A stretch of 64,000 bases of DNA, from NCBI GenBank assembly GCA_963580455.1, contig OY756961.1, positions 24,285,001 to 24,349,000 of the forward strand, in the 5' to 3' direction. Below the pieces are notes generated by a model that worked only from the letters and a program-made list of their open reading frames with translations, was not told the origin of the DNA and ran no database searches. Of the stretch, positions 41,958 to 55,193 are shown piece by piece (position 1 is the first letter of the stretch; every line of letters starts with the position of its first letter). The position numbers and the translations under genes were made by a program. This DNA is from Euonymus europaeus. Lineage: Eukaryota; Streptophyta; Magnoliopsida; Celastrales; Celastraceae.

Positions 41958-43574
41958 TCACTCGAATTATTTCTAATCGGTTAGGTCATGGGTTCTAGTC
42001 TTCCACCATCACCTACATACAAATAAAATAAAAATAAAATAAACCTTTATTATGAAATTACATAATCACCCTTTAGCTAATTGTATGATACTACTAATTA
42101 AAGATCGTGAGTATTGAGTTGAATTATATGGATTAACAAGTGGAAGATTAAAAATCTTAAATCAAAACTAATTTGATTGCAATGACGTTTCATGTAATTT
42201 AGTTGAGTACGATGAGGTTTTTAATCATTCAATCTATTTTCAACTAAGAACCAATTTAAGTTAATAAAAAAAATTAAAAAATTGAAGTTAGCAAAAAGTA
42301 GTCAAAAGCTAATCCAATGGTCAACCAAGCAATTCAATTTGAGCCATAAACTATTACAAGTAGTGTCATACGAAACAAATATAATTTGTTAATTGCCATG
42401 CTGAGTCTTTAATATCTTCAATAATTTGGTACAATGGTGCCTATTAGACAATAATTTTACATATTTTTTAAATAATTATAAAATATTGTCTGGTTAAACA
42501 AGAGACCAAGTTCTTAATATAGACTAGATTGAAGCCCACGCTCTCAGCGTGCCATTTTTATACCCTATTAATTTTTTTTTTAGTTTAATAGTATAATCAT
42601 TTTTATTTAGATTTAATTTTGTAGACCATACACCACTTTTCCTATAATTTTTAAAATAACGTGCAATATCTAATAGTGGTTTTTTTAGTATTTACAATAT
42701 GTTATCCTTCAATATTTTTTATTTATTTGATAGTTAATATAATAGGTTATCATTATCTATTTTCGTGGAATATAGCGTAACCGTTATTCTCATTTTGAAC
42801 ATTAGACGCTATATTAGCATTTTTTTCGTAAAGAAAATTGTAAATACATTAGAGTTTCTTATAAGTTTTGAATATATATTAATAATTTAGATGTGAAAAT
42901 TTTCAATTTATTTATATCAAAAGGCAGTTAAATTTTGTAATATTAACACCTACAACGCTTAGCCGGGACAATAGTTATATTTGATGAACATTATATTGTA
43001 ACCAACAAATATTGTTGTTTTTTTCACTCGCTTATCATTTTTTATAGGCAACGTTAGAATATAAAAATAAAAAACAGACGTAAGCTATAAAAAAAAATCA
43101 CTAATATTCTCAATGAGTTTATTTTTGATTGGGTCATGTTATTTCATTGTAATTAATATTGCATCATTGTGAAGTATTTTTTTATCGTGTTTTTAGTTGT
43201 TTGATTAATTGAATGTATTAAGTTTGCGCACCCTTTTTCAAAACACATTGATGACATCATAATCTCATGTGTCATACTATCAAAATTCATGTCTTTAAAT
43301 CACAACAGTCAAGATACATGACCTCATAGTTAACATTTTTAAGGTCCAATTTTACTAAAACTAATAGAAATGATGCCCTAAAATTTTGTTTAATTTTAGA
43401 ATTGCGATTTCTTGGAAATTTGGAATCAACATGGCACTACGTACTAAACTAATCCCATTAAGATAATACAATTTGATGCCAATGAATTAATTGCTAATCC
43501 CATTTTAAATTGAGGGTGTTTTGGTCATTACACATGATGGTGGCATCATCATCTGATCGTTATATGTCAAGTGG

Positions 43575-43583
43575 TATAAAAAT
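43575..43583 (+). promoter_or_regulatory. TATA box of the GRAS gene
   Basis: TATAAAAAT about 180 bases upstream of a good 5' UTR splice donor (43755). Transcription start would be near 43605. Confidence 0.5.
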
Positions 43584-43754
43584 AGTACTTTACTTCCAAC
43601 CTCCAGCCATAAAAATCTGAATGGTTCTCTGTAAACGGCCATTTTTGAAGTACATAGGATGCTTAAGGTCGGTAGATTTTGTTTTATGGAACTTATCTTA
43701 TATTAACACAGAACACCAGTCCTTGATCTGTGGGAGAAGGTGCAATCTTTCCAG

Positions 43755-45170
43755 GTATGTCACACACACAAAAAAAAAAAAAACCCATTAATTTTATTGG
43801 GAGATTTTTTTGTGGGTATTCATTAAATTTCTTGTTGTTTTGATTTCAGTCTAGCATGTGTTGTTCAAGCAAGACTGCAATTATTTGCGCTGACTACTTG
43901 CCCTTTTTTTTCCTTTCATTCTGTGAAGGGGATACAAGTGTCTTTAGTTAGAAATGAATTGAGTTTTGGTCAAATGATGGTGGTGATTTAGATTTCATCC
44001 TTTTTTCCCATTTGGGGTAGTCGGTGGATTATAGATTTGTGAAGGATGCCAATCTTTTTGCTGTAGCTAATAAAAAAAGGAAGGAAATTTGGTTTTTTTA
44101 TTTCCTCAACCCCTTAAGCTTTGTTGAGAACAGATTTCTCTCTGTTGAACTAAATCTATGGTGATGGTAAGTTTTAGAATTTCAAGTAGGTAGGTTCCTT
44201 AGGATCTTTGGAAGTGTGTGTTTGTGGCGGAGTTTTTGGGGGATTTGATGGGATATAGAAAATCCATTCTTACAGCCTCCCTCAAAGCTATAGATATAGG
44301 AACTTGTGTATTGTTCTTTGTATTTTGGGTTGCATCCCCTCAGTGCCTCTTCAATAAATCTTTTTGCTTTTCCATCCAAAAAGAAAAAAAATCCATTAAA
44401 CTTTCCTATTCTAAGTTTTGTTGGTTGAAGAGATAGTTATCCAGTGGCTTTCTTAGCTATCTTTTGAGTCATGCTCTTTGTTTACTTGTACCTTTTTTGC
44501 TCTGAGTTTATGGTACTTTCGCATTTGATCTCATTTTCTTTTTCAGTTGTATGCCTAAGAATTCTGCTATGAGGTCTGAGGAGTTAATGGTAGACCTTAA
44601 ATAACTCACCTTTTCTTTTTAAGATTAATCCTCCCATTTATGATGATGAGTTTCTTACCCCACAATGTTAACACTCATGCAAGGGAGCGTGAGGTGTTAG
44701 TGGTTAACTTCATGCAATTCGGCCTTTCGTGTTAATAGAATTCTTCCATTGTTGAGTAGTCATTTTGATGGATTGAACATGATTAATTTTTGTGATAGCA
44801 ATCTGCCTTTAGTTAGGTGGGGAATATGTAGCCCAATCCTGCAGTTTGTTCTAGGTTATTTATGTATTGCCTTTGTTGAGTTACATATCGGACATAGATT
44901 GGTATTTTGAGGTATTTTTGATAAACGGATTTTAACCCTCGACTTGTTATACCTGTTTATTTAGTAAATGTATCAGAGAATCTCTTTCCTTGACTCGGTC
45001 ACGTGACCATAGGGACATGCTGACAATCTCACAAGACACTATGTATAGTTCAATAGATTTTACCTCCACCTCGCAATTCTAGTTGCTATGAAATTATGTT
45101 TCATACCCACAGCTTCTTATAAAAGAAAAGTTTACATTTGCTCTAATATTCTTTTTATCCTCCCACGCAG
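43755..45170 (+). other. Predicted 5' UTR intron of the GRAS gene
   Basis: The donor ctttccag|gtatgt at 43755 and the acceptor tttttatcctcccacgcag ending at 45170, with a strong pyrimidine tract, would remove about 1.4 kb before the GRAS start codon. PAT1-type GRAS genes often have an intron in the 5' UTR and none in the coding part. Inferred from motifs only. Confidence 0.55.
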
Positions 45171-45339
45171 TTAAGTCCATTTCTGGACAGAGTAGCTCTC
45201 CAAGTGCCGGGAAGTTTTTTGTTTAAGATCCTTAAGTGGTTATACAATCACATAACCGATAACAGTTAGAAAGGTTTGTTATTGAAAGAAACCAACTTGT
45301 CATATAAAGTTGACGAAAAATCTAGCACAAAGATATTCA

Positions 45340-46932
45340 ATGCGAGCATCTCATAGAAATACAATTCCTGATTGGTCTGAGAGAATCCACAACCCAGATA
45401 TGCAAGATCAGGAGTCATGTTACAGGGATCCAACCCCAAAAATAGAGCACCTTTCAAGATCTGATGATGCTAGCCAAGGGATGCACCTTTCAGTTGAATC
45501 CTTCGAACAATACTGCACCCTTGAATCATTCTGTGGTAATGATGACGGCTATGCATGTCACAATTCTCCATCCACTGGCAGTTTCTCACCAAATGATAGC
45601 CAGTCATACCCATCAGATTTGCAAGATTCATCTGATAATACCTGTGGCTCTCCAGCAAGTCGGACTTGTGTTACCAGCAATGTGAATGACTTCAGGCATA
45701 AGCTGAGAGAATTGGAAACTGTTATGCTAGGACCTGATTCAGATACCCTTGACAACAAAATTTCCGTGGAGGCAGAGAAGTGGAAGTATATGATGGAGGC
45801 GATTTCTAGAGGGGACTTGAAAGATGCTCTCTGTGCTTGTGCAAAGGCTATTGCAAACAATGATATGCTCACAGCTGAATGGTTGATGACTGAGTTACGG
45901 GAGAGGGTGTCAGTGACTGGTGAGCCAATCCAACGATTAGGAGCCTACATGTTGGAAGGACTTGTCGCAAGGCTGGCGTCTTCAGGAAGTGCAATCTACA
46001 AGGCCCTCAGATGCAAAGAGCCTGTTGGCGTTGAGCTCCTCACCTATATGCACATACTGTATGAAGTCTGTCCATACTTCAAGTTCGGTTATATGTCTGC
46101 AAATGGAGCAATTGCAGATGCCATGAAGGATGAACGTAAAGTCCATATCATTGATTTTCAAATTGCACAAGGCAGCCAGTGGGTAACTTTAATACAAGCT
46201 CTTGCTGCTCATCCAGGAGGGTCACCACACATACGTATCACGGGTATTGATGACTCTACATCAGCTTTTGCCCGGGGCGGAGGAATAGATATAGTGGGGC
46301 AGAGACTAACAAGGCTTGCTGAGTCATGTAAGGTACCTTTTGAGTTCTGTGCTGCTGGAATTTCTGCTTCTGATGTTCAACTTGGCAACCTTGGAATTCG
46401 ACCTGGTGAAGCCATTGCAGTGAACTTCCCCCTGATGCTGCATCACATGCCAGATGAAAGTGTCAGCACACAGAATCCTCGGGACAGACTGCTCAGGCTG
46501 GTCAAGAGCTTGTCTCCTAAGGTTGTGACTCTGGTTGAGCAAGAATCCAATACTAATACAGCCCCCTTTGTTTCCCGTTTTCGCGAGGCGATGAACTATT
46601 ATCTTGCTATCTTTGAATCAATCGATGTTACCTTTCCAAGGGAACATAAGGAAAGAATCAATGTCGAACAGCACTGTCTGGCTGGGGAGATTGTCAACAT
46701 TATAGCATGTGAGGGTGCTGCGAGAGTGGAACGTCACGAGCCTCTTGGGAAGTGGAGATCTAGGTTTATGATGGCAGGGTTTAAGCCTTATCCACTGAGC
46801 AGTTATGTGAATGCTACCATCAAGACACTGCTGGGGAACTACAGCGAGCATTATTCACTTGAAGAGAGAGATGGAGCTCTGTTCCTCGGCTGGATGGACC
46901 GACCTCTGGTTGCTTCTTGTGCATGGCAGTGA
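45340..46932 (+). CDS. GRAS transcription factor, PAT1 subfamily (SCL/CIGR-like)
   Basis: Single-exon CDS of 530 aa. The first in-frame ATG is 45340 (MRASHRNT). Upstream codons include a TGA at 45283, and an alternative TTG start ten codons earlier is not credible. The N-terminus is Ser/Asp-rich and carries the PAT1-type motif (SVESFEQYCTLES...SPNDSQSYPSDLQDSSDNTCGSP). The GRAS domain follows from about residue 155: LHR I (LCACAKAIANNDMLTAEWLM), VHIID (KVHIIDFQIAQGSQW), LHR II, PFYRE-type (AVNFPLMLHHMPDESV) and a C-terminal SAW domain ending LGWMDRPLVASCAWQ. PAT1-clade members act in phytochrome A signalling, stress and defence; the exact orthologue is unclear. Confidence 0.9.
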   Translation: MRASHRNTIPDWSERIHNPDMQDQESCYRDPTPKIEHLSRSDDASQGMHLSVESFEQYCTLESFCGNDDGYACHNSPSTGSFSPNDSQSYPSDLQDSSDNTCGSPASRTCVTSNVNDFRHKLRELETVMLGPDSDTLDNKISVEAEKWKYMMEAISRGDLKDALCACAKAIANNDMLTAEWLMTELRERVSVTGEPIQRLGAYMLEGLVARLASSGSAIYKALRCKEPVGVELLTYMHILYEVCPYFKFGYMSANGAIADAMKDERKVHIIDFQIAQGSQWVTLIQALAAHPGGSPHIRITGIDDSTSAFARGGGIDIVGQRLTRLAESCKVPFEFCAAGISASDVQLGNLGIRPGEAIAVNFPLMLHHMPDESVSTQNPRDRLLRLVKSLSPKVVTLVEQESNTNTAPFVSRFREAMNYYLAIFESIDVTFPREHKERINVEQHCLAGEIVNIIACEGAARVERHEPLGKWRSRFMMAGFKPYPLSSYVNATIKTLLGNYSEHYSLEERDGALFLGWMDRPLVASCAWQ

Positions 46933-49457
46933 TAACCTGAAAATGTTTGTAACTTGTTGCAAGTTCACTTTAAAATTTGAATTTGAATGTTGTTTGTAGT
47001 TTCTTAGCATGATAATGCTACAACAAGATGACTTGTACTAAACTATCACTTCTCCAAAAATCTCGTATGAAATCAGGCTAATAAGCAAAACAAACTAGTT
47101 GACAGATGAGATTCAGAATCAGGAGATGATAGTCATATTTACAAGGCTACATATTGCTTGCTGCTGCTGAAATTATAGTCCTAAAGAGTGTAAAACTCAA
47201 CAGGTCTTCCCACAATCGAGTATTCTAATCATGGGTCAACCACCACCCTCAACCGAGTTGGTTTAGCATATACTCGACTTTGTGGTACTCAAGTTCGAGT
47301 CTTCCACCCTGCTTACTTGACCTAAAAAATAGTATTCTAATAATGGAATTATAACATGTTGATGAACAAATCAAATGAGATTTCGAAAACCCTTCAATTA
47401 TAATGGAATTATAACATGTTGATGAACCTATTAATGAAGATAAAAGGGTAGGTTGGTTATAATTGAAGGAGTTTAATTATTTGTGGGTGTGTGGACATGT
47501 AAACATGATTGGATCCCCCCATTTGTGTCTTTTGGCCCTCTATAGATGAGACAAGAATGTCTTTATGAGCATTAAAGTATCTTCTCTCCCTATTCAAGAA
47601 AAACTAGGCTACACTAATTGATCATGTCGGTTGTGTTAGCACAAGGAAATGACATGTTATTGCCATGTCTTCTATCTTAATCTTACATCTCACATAAGGT
47701 ATATAGAGGATATAGAGACTAAACCCAATTAGCATCTTTTTCTAAAAAAAATTGAAAACGGTACTACACAAATTTATTCTTTAAACAATGAATATATGAC
47801 CTATGTTTAAACTTGAACCATCAATTCTGTACATAATTAACACCAAAATTTGATAAATATATATGTGTTTTTAGTACCTATTTAGATCCCAAGCCAACTT
47901 GTGTTGAGGATGTCATTTCAATTCAAGAAATTGAAGGGGAACAAAGCTCATGTGATTAAACCTCTTCACCTAAAAAATCATGATTTTTTAGCACTACTTG
48001 TCTGAATTAGACCTAATGTGAACTTATTCATGAAAGGGGTGACCAATTATTGAAGCTTTTATGTCACACTTGGAAATGAAAGAGATTAAAATGATGAGAT
48101 TTGACTTCTTAACCTCTAAACCTTTGTTTAAAGCAAAATAATTAGCAATAGAGACGAAAGTTCACATATTTTTATTTTCCATTAATGATTTTATATTACT
48201 TTTTTCGTTTTACCATTGTAATAGAAATCCAATACCTATAATTTACTACTTTGTTTGCAATGCTTTTTATTAATTTTTTTTTTTTGGAAAACAGAAAACG
48301 ACCTAATAGAATGTTTGATTATCCGTTTAAAGAAAACATGGAAACCTAAAATCACCTGAAAAAAAATACAAAATAAAAAAAAATGAAGAACAAAAAATTA
48401 ACAAATAAACCCTCACTCCTCTCAATGCGTAATGGAAAATATAGAGGGACATATTGCCCCCAGGGCATATGGCTGAGCGGTACCCACCTTGTCAAAACTC
48501 TTAACGGGGGAAGTGGAGGTTGTGAGTTCGAACCCTCGTAGAGGCATTCGACCACTTCTAAAGCGGCAGGTGGTCCCTACCGTAAGGCTGCACATCCTGC
48601 GACTTACATCTGTCAGTGACTCCCAGGGCAGGGAACTGGCAGACGGGTTTCGGTTTCTCGACCCTAAACCGAAAATATAGAGGGACATAAAAGTATCACA
48701 CATACCCTTTTTCCCATTAAAAAGAATGAATATCAAGCATATATATAGAATTGAGTTGGATTTCTCCGAACCCTAAAATCGCACCCTAATTCGAATAGTT
48801 AAATGTCGGATGAATTATTTGATTCCACATTTTAAATCCAAAGTAGATATGTGATGGATTTAGGAATCTAGGATTTTACATAGTTGAACAAATCAATATA
48901 TATATATATATATGTGTGTGTGTGTTTATAAATGATCAAGTTATTTATGGATGTAATAATTCTATATGGTCAACTATATGCAAGTACATCTGAATAATAT
49001 TATCACAAATTATTTTTCACCATATATTTCCAATTAATGTGCAAAAATAATCGAGTTATATTTTTAAAATATTAATAATACAAAAAAGTTCTATATTATT
49101 GGAATTTAATTTTTTATTCTATTATACATATACCCCACGAAGTTCAAACTCTAATTATCTTGACAATAATAGCATCCACTAAAAATTTAAAGTCAAATAA
49201 TATAAATTCGAAAAGTCGAGTTTGATTATAAATAAGAGTAATATTCTTGTCATTGTGTATAAAATTTTGACTTAACTTATATTTTTATCCGATGGAAAAC
49301 TTCTATGTTCTCCAATAAATACGCGTTTGATGGATCGAATTTAGGTTTATATCGAATATCCAAATTAAACTTGTCTCGTAATTTTTTTTTTTCCTTTAAA
49401 AAGTAAAAATGGAGCTGATATATTCATGTGAAGAGTCAACCTTTCGTCTTCTCTCTG
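46933..49457. other. Spacer between the GRAS gene and WRKY20
   Basis: Contains the GRAS 3' UTR and a short direct repeat (ataatggaattataacatgttgatgaac at about 47339 and 47399). It also has a possible family-1 SINE fragment (47742-47830), the family-2 SINE at 48454-48670, and a TA/TG microsatellite near 48896-48926. No gene is seen. Confidence 0.55.
48454..48670 (+). mobile_element. tRNA-derived SINE, family 2, with perfect 19-bp target-site duplication
   Basis: Flanked by identical gaaaatatagagggacata at 48435-48453 and 48671-48689. The 217-bp body starts ttgcccccagggcatatgg, with box A TGGCTGAGCGGTA and box B AGTTCGAACCCT about 55 bases later. It then holds the family body (aaggctgcacatcctgcgacttacatctg) and ends tttctcgaccctaaacc. 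The perfect duplication implies a recent insertion. The tRNA-like head is part of the SINE, not a tRNA gene. Confidence 0.92.
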
Positions 49458-49464
49458 TATAAAT
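49458..49464 (+). promoter_or_regulatory. TATA box of WRKY20
   Basis: TATAAAT about 155 bases before the start codon. A W-box core (TTGACT, near 49573) lies in the inferred 5' leader, compatible with but not proof of WRKY cross-regulation. Confidence 0.5.
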
Positions 49465-49613
49465 TACAGTTTTTATGCCTTCAGAGCACAACAAAAGGAC
49501 AAGAAAACTGTTGTGAAATGACGTTTATACCCCACTCCTTCCATTTTAGTGCTGGACATTTCTCCTCTTTTTTGACTTGGCAGTCTCAAACACACGGACT
49601 CACTCTCTCGAAC

Positions 49614-52600
49614 ATGGAGGAGGAAGACAAGCGAGGCAAGTCTGATGAGTCGGAGCTCCGGATTCAAAGCTCTGATGCCCAGTCCGGCTCGGGAGATCCT
49701 ACACAGCTGCCGGAGAATTCCGAGTCTTGCGGCGCAGGAAGTGGAGGTGGATTTGGAGGGGCTAGGTACAAACTGATGTCTCCGGCGAAGCTCCCGATCT
49801 CGCGTTCGGCGTACGTCACGATCCCTCCGGGTCTTAGTCCGAGCTCATTTCTTGAGTCTCCGGTTCTGCTATCGAATGTCAAGGTTGGTGTTCTATTTGG
49901 ATCGAAGTTTTCTGCTTTCTGTTTGGTTACCTTGAGAGTGAGTGAAAATGTTGGAAAATGAAGGCTTTCAAGCATGTTCTTTTAGTTAAAGAAATGTTTT
50001 TTGTTGTTTTAAGATCTATTTAAGAGCTGAGAAAAATTGGGGCAGAGTAAACGAAATTTGAATATAGTTATATGAGCAACCAAGCAAATCTTTAAACTAT
50101 TTGTTGATCTTTCACTTAATGGTAAGTGAATAATTCCCCAATTTGAACTCCAACAAGTTCATATTTTTCGTTGCTCAAAAGGAGGGTATTTTTTGGGTTT
50201 CGTGGCATGGACTATAGAAATTTCGGTAGTACATTTAGTGGAAAGAAGCGACTTGAGTGACAATATGATGTGGGTTTTATTTTTGAGCTAAAAGAGATGC
50301 TCTTTGCTTCACCATGAATTCAAAATTCCAAATTACTTTTTTTGTCTGTTTGTGCGTGTATTTGCTGGGTTGGAGGGGTTTGTATGTGAAGATTAGATTT
50401 TATTTCGTAGTTGGATTATTGAGTTGGGGCCCTAAGATTCTGATGCTTGCTCTTGAAATACTCTGCATTGACACTTTGATGTCCCTCAGTTCATTGTTTT
50501 AGGAGAATAAATGGCTTTTTGGAAGAAGTATGAACCTTTTTTCTCTTAGTTAATTGCCACTGTTGTTTTTTCTCATAAAATGAATCTTTTCCCTTTTGTT
50601 GGTGCTTTGTGGCCCCATTTTCATTTGTGTTTTAACAATTGTTGTTTGATGTATGAAGAACCTTTCATTTGTGTTGTAGAATAAGGATAAGTGCTAAATA
50701 GCAAAGAGTGAATCCAATATTGTTTTGATTGATGATTGAACTACAAAATGAGAACAAGTGGTCAGGGCAATGAGATTAAGCATGATTACCTATGATTTAT
50801 AGGAGTGAATGGCTGGATGTAGACCTGAATGTGGAAAAAAAGGAATTATTCTCATATCCAACGGACAAGAAATCTGTTAAATGTATGTGTTTGGTGTACA
50901 TAGTCTTTCTAGATAAATGGGTATTCTGTAAGTGGAAACAACAAATATTTAACACTTGGATGATGCTCTTATTCGCCACAGTGGGTTTATTCTTGAAATC
51001 TGTCTATTTCCTGTTTGCAAATGTCTTCTAATACAGTGTGACATGGTAGCATCAGCTGTACATGTCAGATGTGCGATGTGTCTGAACTTTATCTATTCCT
51101 TTCTGGCCATCCTATAAGGAAGATATCTGATGGTTCACCTGATGTTCTTTATCAATCAACAAGTTGGAAAAATGGTATGCTGAGTTGCCAACGTTAATAG
51201 TCAGTCTGATGATGGGTGTCTTCAGGCTGACTAAAAGGTTTCTAGCTGCGTGTACTTTCATTCTCAATTGTATGTTCTGCTGTTTAAGTGGATGGCTGCT
51301 GCCATTTCTTCTACGTTATTTACATGTTATATTGAAAATATTTACTGCCCTTGTTGCTTTGGTGCTCATCTCAGTGAATAATTTTTAATGTTCCCTCCTC
51401 GTCTTGCAGGCAGAGCCTTCCCCTACAACAGGTTCATTTAATAAGCCCCAATTGGTGCATGGCTCTGTTGGCTTGACTTCATATTCAGTGAGTACAGTTG
51501 GCTCCAATACCTTTGCGGAAAGAAAATCAAGCTTTGAGTTTTGGCCCCATGCTAGATCAAATATGGTAATGTGTCTTACAGTCACTCTTATTAATGGTCA
51601 ATTCATTTGTTGATGCTGCAAAAAAATCTTCCTACAAAATTCAGTTTGAATCTCACTAAGGTGTTAAAATTCTTGAGAACCGAAGTAAATGATTACCTTC
51701 CTAGAACCCTAGGTGTATTTGGTCTTGAATTGCATGATGGCAATTTGTGATTGTGAAAGTGGATACTTCTCTGCTAAACCTTCTTTTCATATGAAATAGC
51801 TAAGAGCTAACTTTATTCTTAGTAGAATGTAAGTTTTAGATGTTACTAGGGAGCTTGATTATTGTGTGTTAGCTTTTATATTCACTGCCGGTGTTGCAAT
51901 CACATTATGATTGAGAGGAACCACCTTTGTTGTTTATGACAATGGTTCTCTTGTAAATTATATAGCGATGATACCCTCACACGAGCTTAAAAATTTGTTA
52001 GTATGCCTTGCAGTGATAAATATTTACCTAACATGTTTTACTTATTTTAAGGTCTATGCAGGTTTGAACCACCAGAAAAGTGAACTATCTGTCCCAGTCC
52101 AAGGTCATTGCTCATCTCCACTTGCATCATCACCTTCAATGAAAAGTGAGCTTGCAGTGTCCCCCAATGAGTTGAGTCTATCATCACCTGTTCATATGGT
52201 TACATCGGCGATGACCCCAGCTGCTGAAATTGATTTAGATGAACCAAACCAGATAGGAAATGTGAACAGCGGGCTCCAGGTGTCACAAACTGATAATAAA
52301 GGTGGAAGTGGTGCTTCTGCATCATCTGATGATGGATATAACTGGCGCAAGTATGGACAAAAGCATGTTAAAGGAAGTGAATTTCCTCGCAGCTATTACA
52401 AATGTACACATCCCAACTGTGAAGTGAAGAAGTTATTTGAACGATCTCATGATGGACAGATAATGGAGATTATTTACAAAGGAACACATGATCATCCTAA
52501 ACCTCTACCTGGACGCAGATATAGTACTGGTTCTGCCATGTCCATGCAGGATGAAATGGCTGACAAGGTTTCATCTGTAACTGGCCAAGATGGTCAGGAA

Positions 52601-54296
52601 GGTATCTTCAGTGTAATTTTTCGATTGGTTATTATATGAGAACTCTCATTGATGTAATTTTTCGTCTGTTTTGGCTTGTAGACAAGTCCCTCAGCATACA
52701 TGGCCAGATATCTCAAACTGTCGAGCATAGTGCTAACCCTGACCTTTCTCCTGGTACTGCAAATGATGATAGTCCTGAAGGTGCAGAAGTTGACGATGAG
52801 GATCCCTTCTCAAAACGAAGGTAATACAATACCACACAGCCTTTTGGTTTTTGAGTTGTTGATCAATGTGCTCACCAAGTAAATCATATAATTCTATTGA
52901 ACAGGAAGATGGAAATTGGAGGAATTGATGTCACTTCAGTGGTTAAGCCCATCCGGGAGCCACGCGTTGTTGTTCAAACTCTGAGTGAGGTTGATATTCT
53001 AGACGATGGGTACCGTTGGCGCAAATATGGACAGAAAGTGGTGAGAGGAAATCCTAATCCGAGGTATGTTTGAAGATTAATGTAGTGTATAGGTAAAAAT
53101 CTTGTTCCAATTGACAAATTTCCTCAATCCTCTGGACAAGTGGAAACAATAAAATCATGAATGAACAATAATTGCTTACTCATGTAGATTCTCAATCTTC
53201 TTCTTGGGTATATGGTGCTGTGAGGTTTACTAATTTAGAAACTACATTGAATTTACATATTCATACCCAAAAAAAAATCATTTCATTGTGCCTAGGGGAA
53301 TTCCTTGTTTTCCCGCGAAGATTGCAATTGCCATAGATATGAAGGGATTTTTGGTCTAGCTTTGCTGATTGTGTTTAGATAACTTCAATTTAGGTCCGCC
53401 AGTTATGCTTACCCGTCGAGTCATTATTCTCAATTTTTACCATATAATTGCATGTTTTTTACTTAGCATTGTATGATAGGGTTTTGGAACTCTTAGTACG
53501 CATATAATCATGATAATAGAAGACTTTAGGGGTGGATCATTGACTACGTTGCATATTACTGTGATTCAATTTGTTTCAACTTATTTGGTAGATGTGGTTT
53601 GTGTAGCTTTTGCAGATTTATTTGAGTTGATGTTCCTTTTTTCATTATTTTTTTGAGGAAAAACTTTTCTGATGTTGAAAATTTTTGGGCATCACATGTA
53701 GTTATTATGATATTCTTTTGTTGATTACCATGTACTATTATTCATTGCATGCTGCAGCATTCATCAAGATTTGCAATATTCATCTTCATGCTTCCATGTT
53801 ATGTAGGAGTTATTACAAGTGCACAAATGCTGGATGCCCTGTCAGAAAACATGTGGAGAGGGCATCACATGATCCAAAAGCAGTTATAACAACGTACGAA
53901 GGAAAACACAATCATGATGTACCAACCGCGAGGAATAGTAGCCATGACAATGCGGTACCATCAATGATGAACGGACCTTCAAGGATTAGATTGCAAGAAA
54001 GCAGCGCAATTAGCCTTGATCTTGGTGTTGGAATAAATCCTGCTGCTGAAAATCGATCCAGTGAACAGCAACAACCACTGCATCCTCACAGCATGCAAAG
54101 CCAAACCCAAACTAGCAGTTCCAGTTTCAAAATGGGTCAGGCAACGCCAATCGCTCCTTACTATGTTCTGAACGGTGGTGTGAATCAGTATGGATCAAGA
54201 GAAAATCCAAGGGAAGGCCGAAGTCTTGAAATTCCAACGTTAAACTATTCCTACCCATATCCGCAAAATATAGGGAAGTTATTAACAGGTCCATAA
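49614..54296 (+). CDS. WRKY20: WRKY transcription factor 20 (group I)
   Basis: Exons 49614-49883, 51410-51565, 52052-52601, 52682-52820, 52905-53063, 53807-54296; in frame, 587 aa. The N-terminal part has the Ser-Pro cluster ([30 protein letters not shown]), a docking and phosphorylation region typical of group I WRKYs under MAP kinases. WRKY domain 1 ([26 protein letters not shown], about residues 233-292) and domain 2 ([26 protein letters not shown], about 402-470) both have CX4CX22-23HXH fingers. The last intron splits domain 2 at the conserved Pro-Arg position. Exon 3 uses an AAG acceptor, which keeps VYA in frame; the nearby GCAG ten bases on would give an immediate stop. Overall order and the tail ([14 protein letters not shown]) follow Arabidopsis WRKY20. 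Confidence 0.94.
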
Positions 54297-55193
54297 ATTT
54301 GTTTACAGCAATCCCAATGAAATAAAAATTTATGTGGATTTTTTTTCTTGCATTCTTAGTTGGTAAATTATAGCAAGGCTGGAGTCACTACTTGAAAATG
54401 TCGGTTCTCCTCATATGTTCTAGTTTACTGAGAGCTGATCCAGGTATAAACTATCAATTACATTGCGGGTTGCCTTTGTGTATTACATTTTGCTGAGCTT
54501 GATCACCCTGTATAAATATGTAAAATTAATACAGGAATTTTCAGCTTTGAGATCATTCCAATGAGCCTGGCATGAATTCAATGTGTAGAATAATCCGAGT
54601 CATTTATTTTTGGTTTCATGATGTATTCAGCCTCCCCATATCATGTGAATATGTAGGATAAGGTCTACGAACTGCCTGTTCCCGACCCGTGTGCATTAGT
54701 GAAATCTGGAGCTTCAAACTTGTAGTTGAAGTACATGATCACAAAGTGCATTACCAAAAAACAAATGCTAATCCCCACACCTCAGAGGCTTGAGAACAGG
54801 CATCCAAACTCCCAGTTCAACATAGAAACTGGTTGGCAAATGCTCACAACAACAAAGTTGATAGAGAGAAGAAGAGTCCAGAAAGGTTAGTGCTAAGTAG
54901 GTATGTCAATTTGCATCAAGCAGAGGATCTACCTATTATACTGCTGCTTAAATCTCAAGTGCATCGAACAGAACCAAGATTTCAAGAGAATTCCATGAAA
55001 AATGATCGCCGCCAAAAATCAAATCCCAGAAGCAAATACATACATAAAATGAAATATTATCATGAATTATGTTAAACATTCGAACATATCCATATTGGGT
55101 AGATCAGAGACAGTTTCAATCACCTAAAGCATAGCTTTGACAAGTTTAAAGTGTCACATCCATGTGACAAACACGGACAGATAAAGTTGTTCA
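54297..55193. other. Short spacer, WRKY20 3' region and PHF5A 3' region
   Basis: Holds the 3' UTRs of the two convergent genes and a possible Au/TS-type SINE fragment near 54655-54700. Nothing else recognised. Confidence 0.5.

Larger units (their letters stand above)
37296..43574. other. Long gene-free spacer with SINEs and duplications
   Basis: No gene is supported between the zinc-finger gene and the GRAS promoter. Contents: GC-richer repeat-like sequence at 37490-37670 (words gctcgcgagcagccc, ggctcaggcttg); family-1 SINE copies; a direct duplication of about 200 bp (39350-39550 and 40086-40300); a short MITE-like stretch at 40625-40755 with paired words agcttatactct; a nested SINE at 41766-41957; and otherwise AT-rich sequence from 42000 to 43550. 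Confidence 0.55.

Noticed and set aside
42520..42565. Helitron-like word gaagcccacgctctcagcgtg
   Set aside because: No matching 3' hairpin-CTRR end or replicase remnants were found, and a single word is not enough.
45310..45339. TTG start ten codons upstream for the GRAS protein
   Set aside because: Plant nuclear genes start at ATG, and the first in-frame ATG is 45340 after an upstream stop.
48454..48530. tRNA-like sequence with box A and box B
   Set aside because: It is the head of a SINE with target-site duplications and lacks a tRNA cloverleaf with an acceptor stem.
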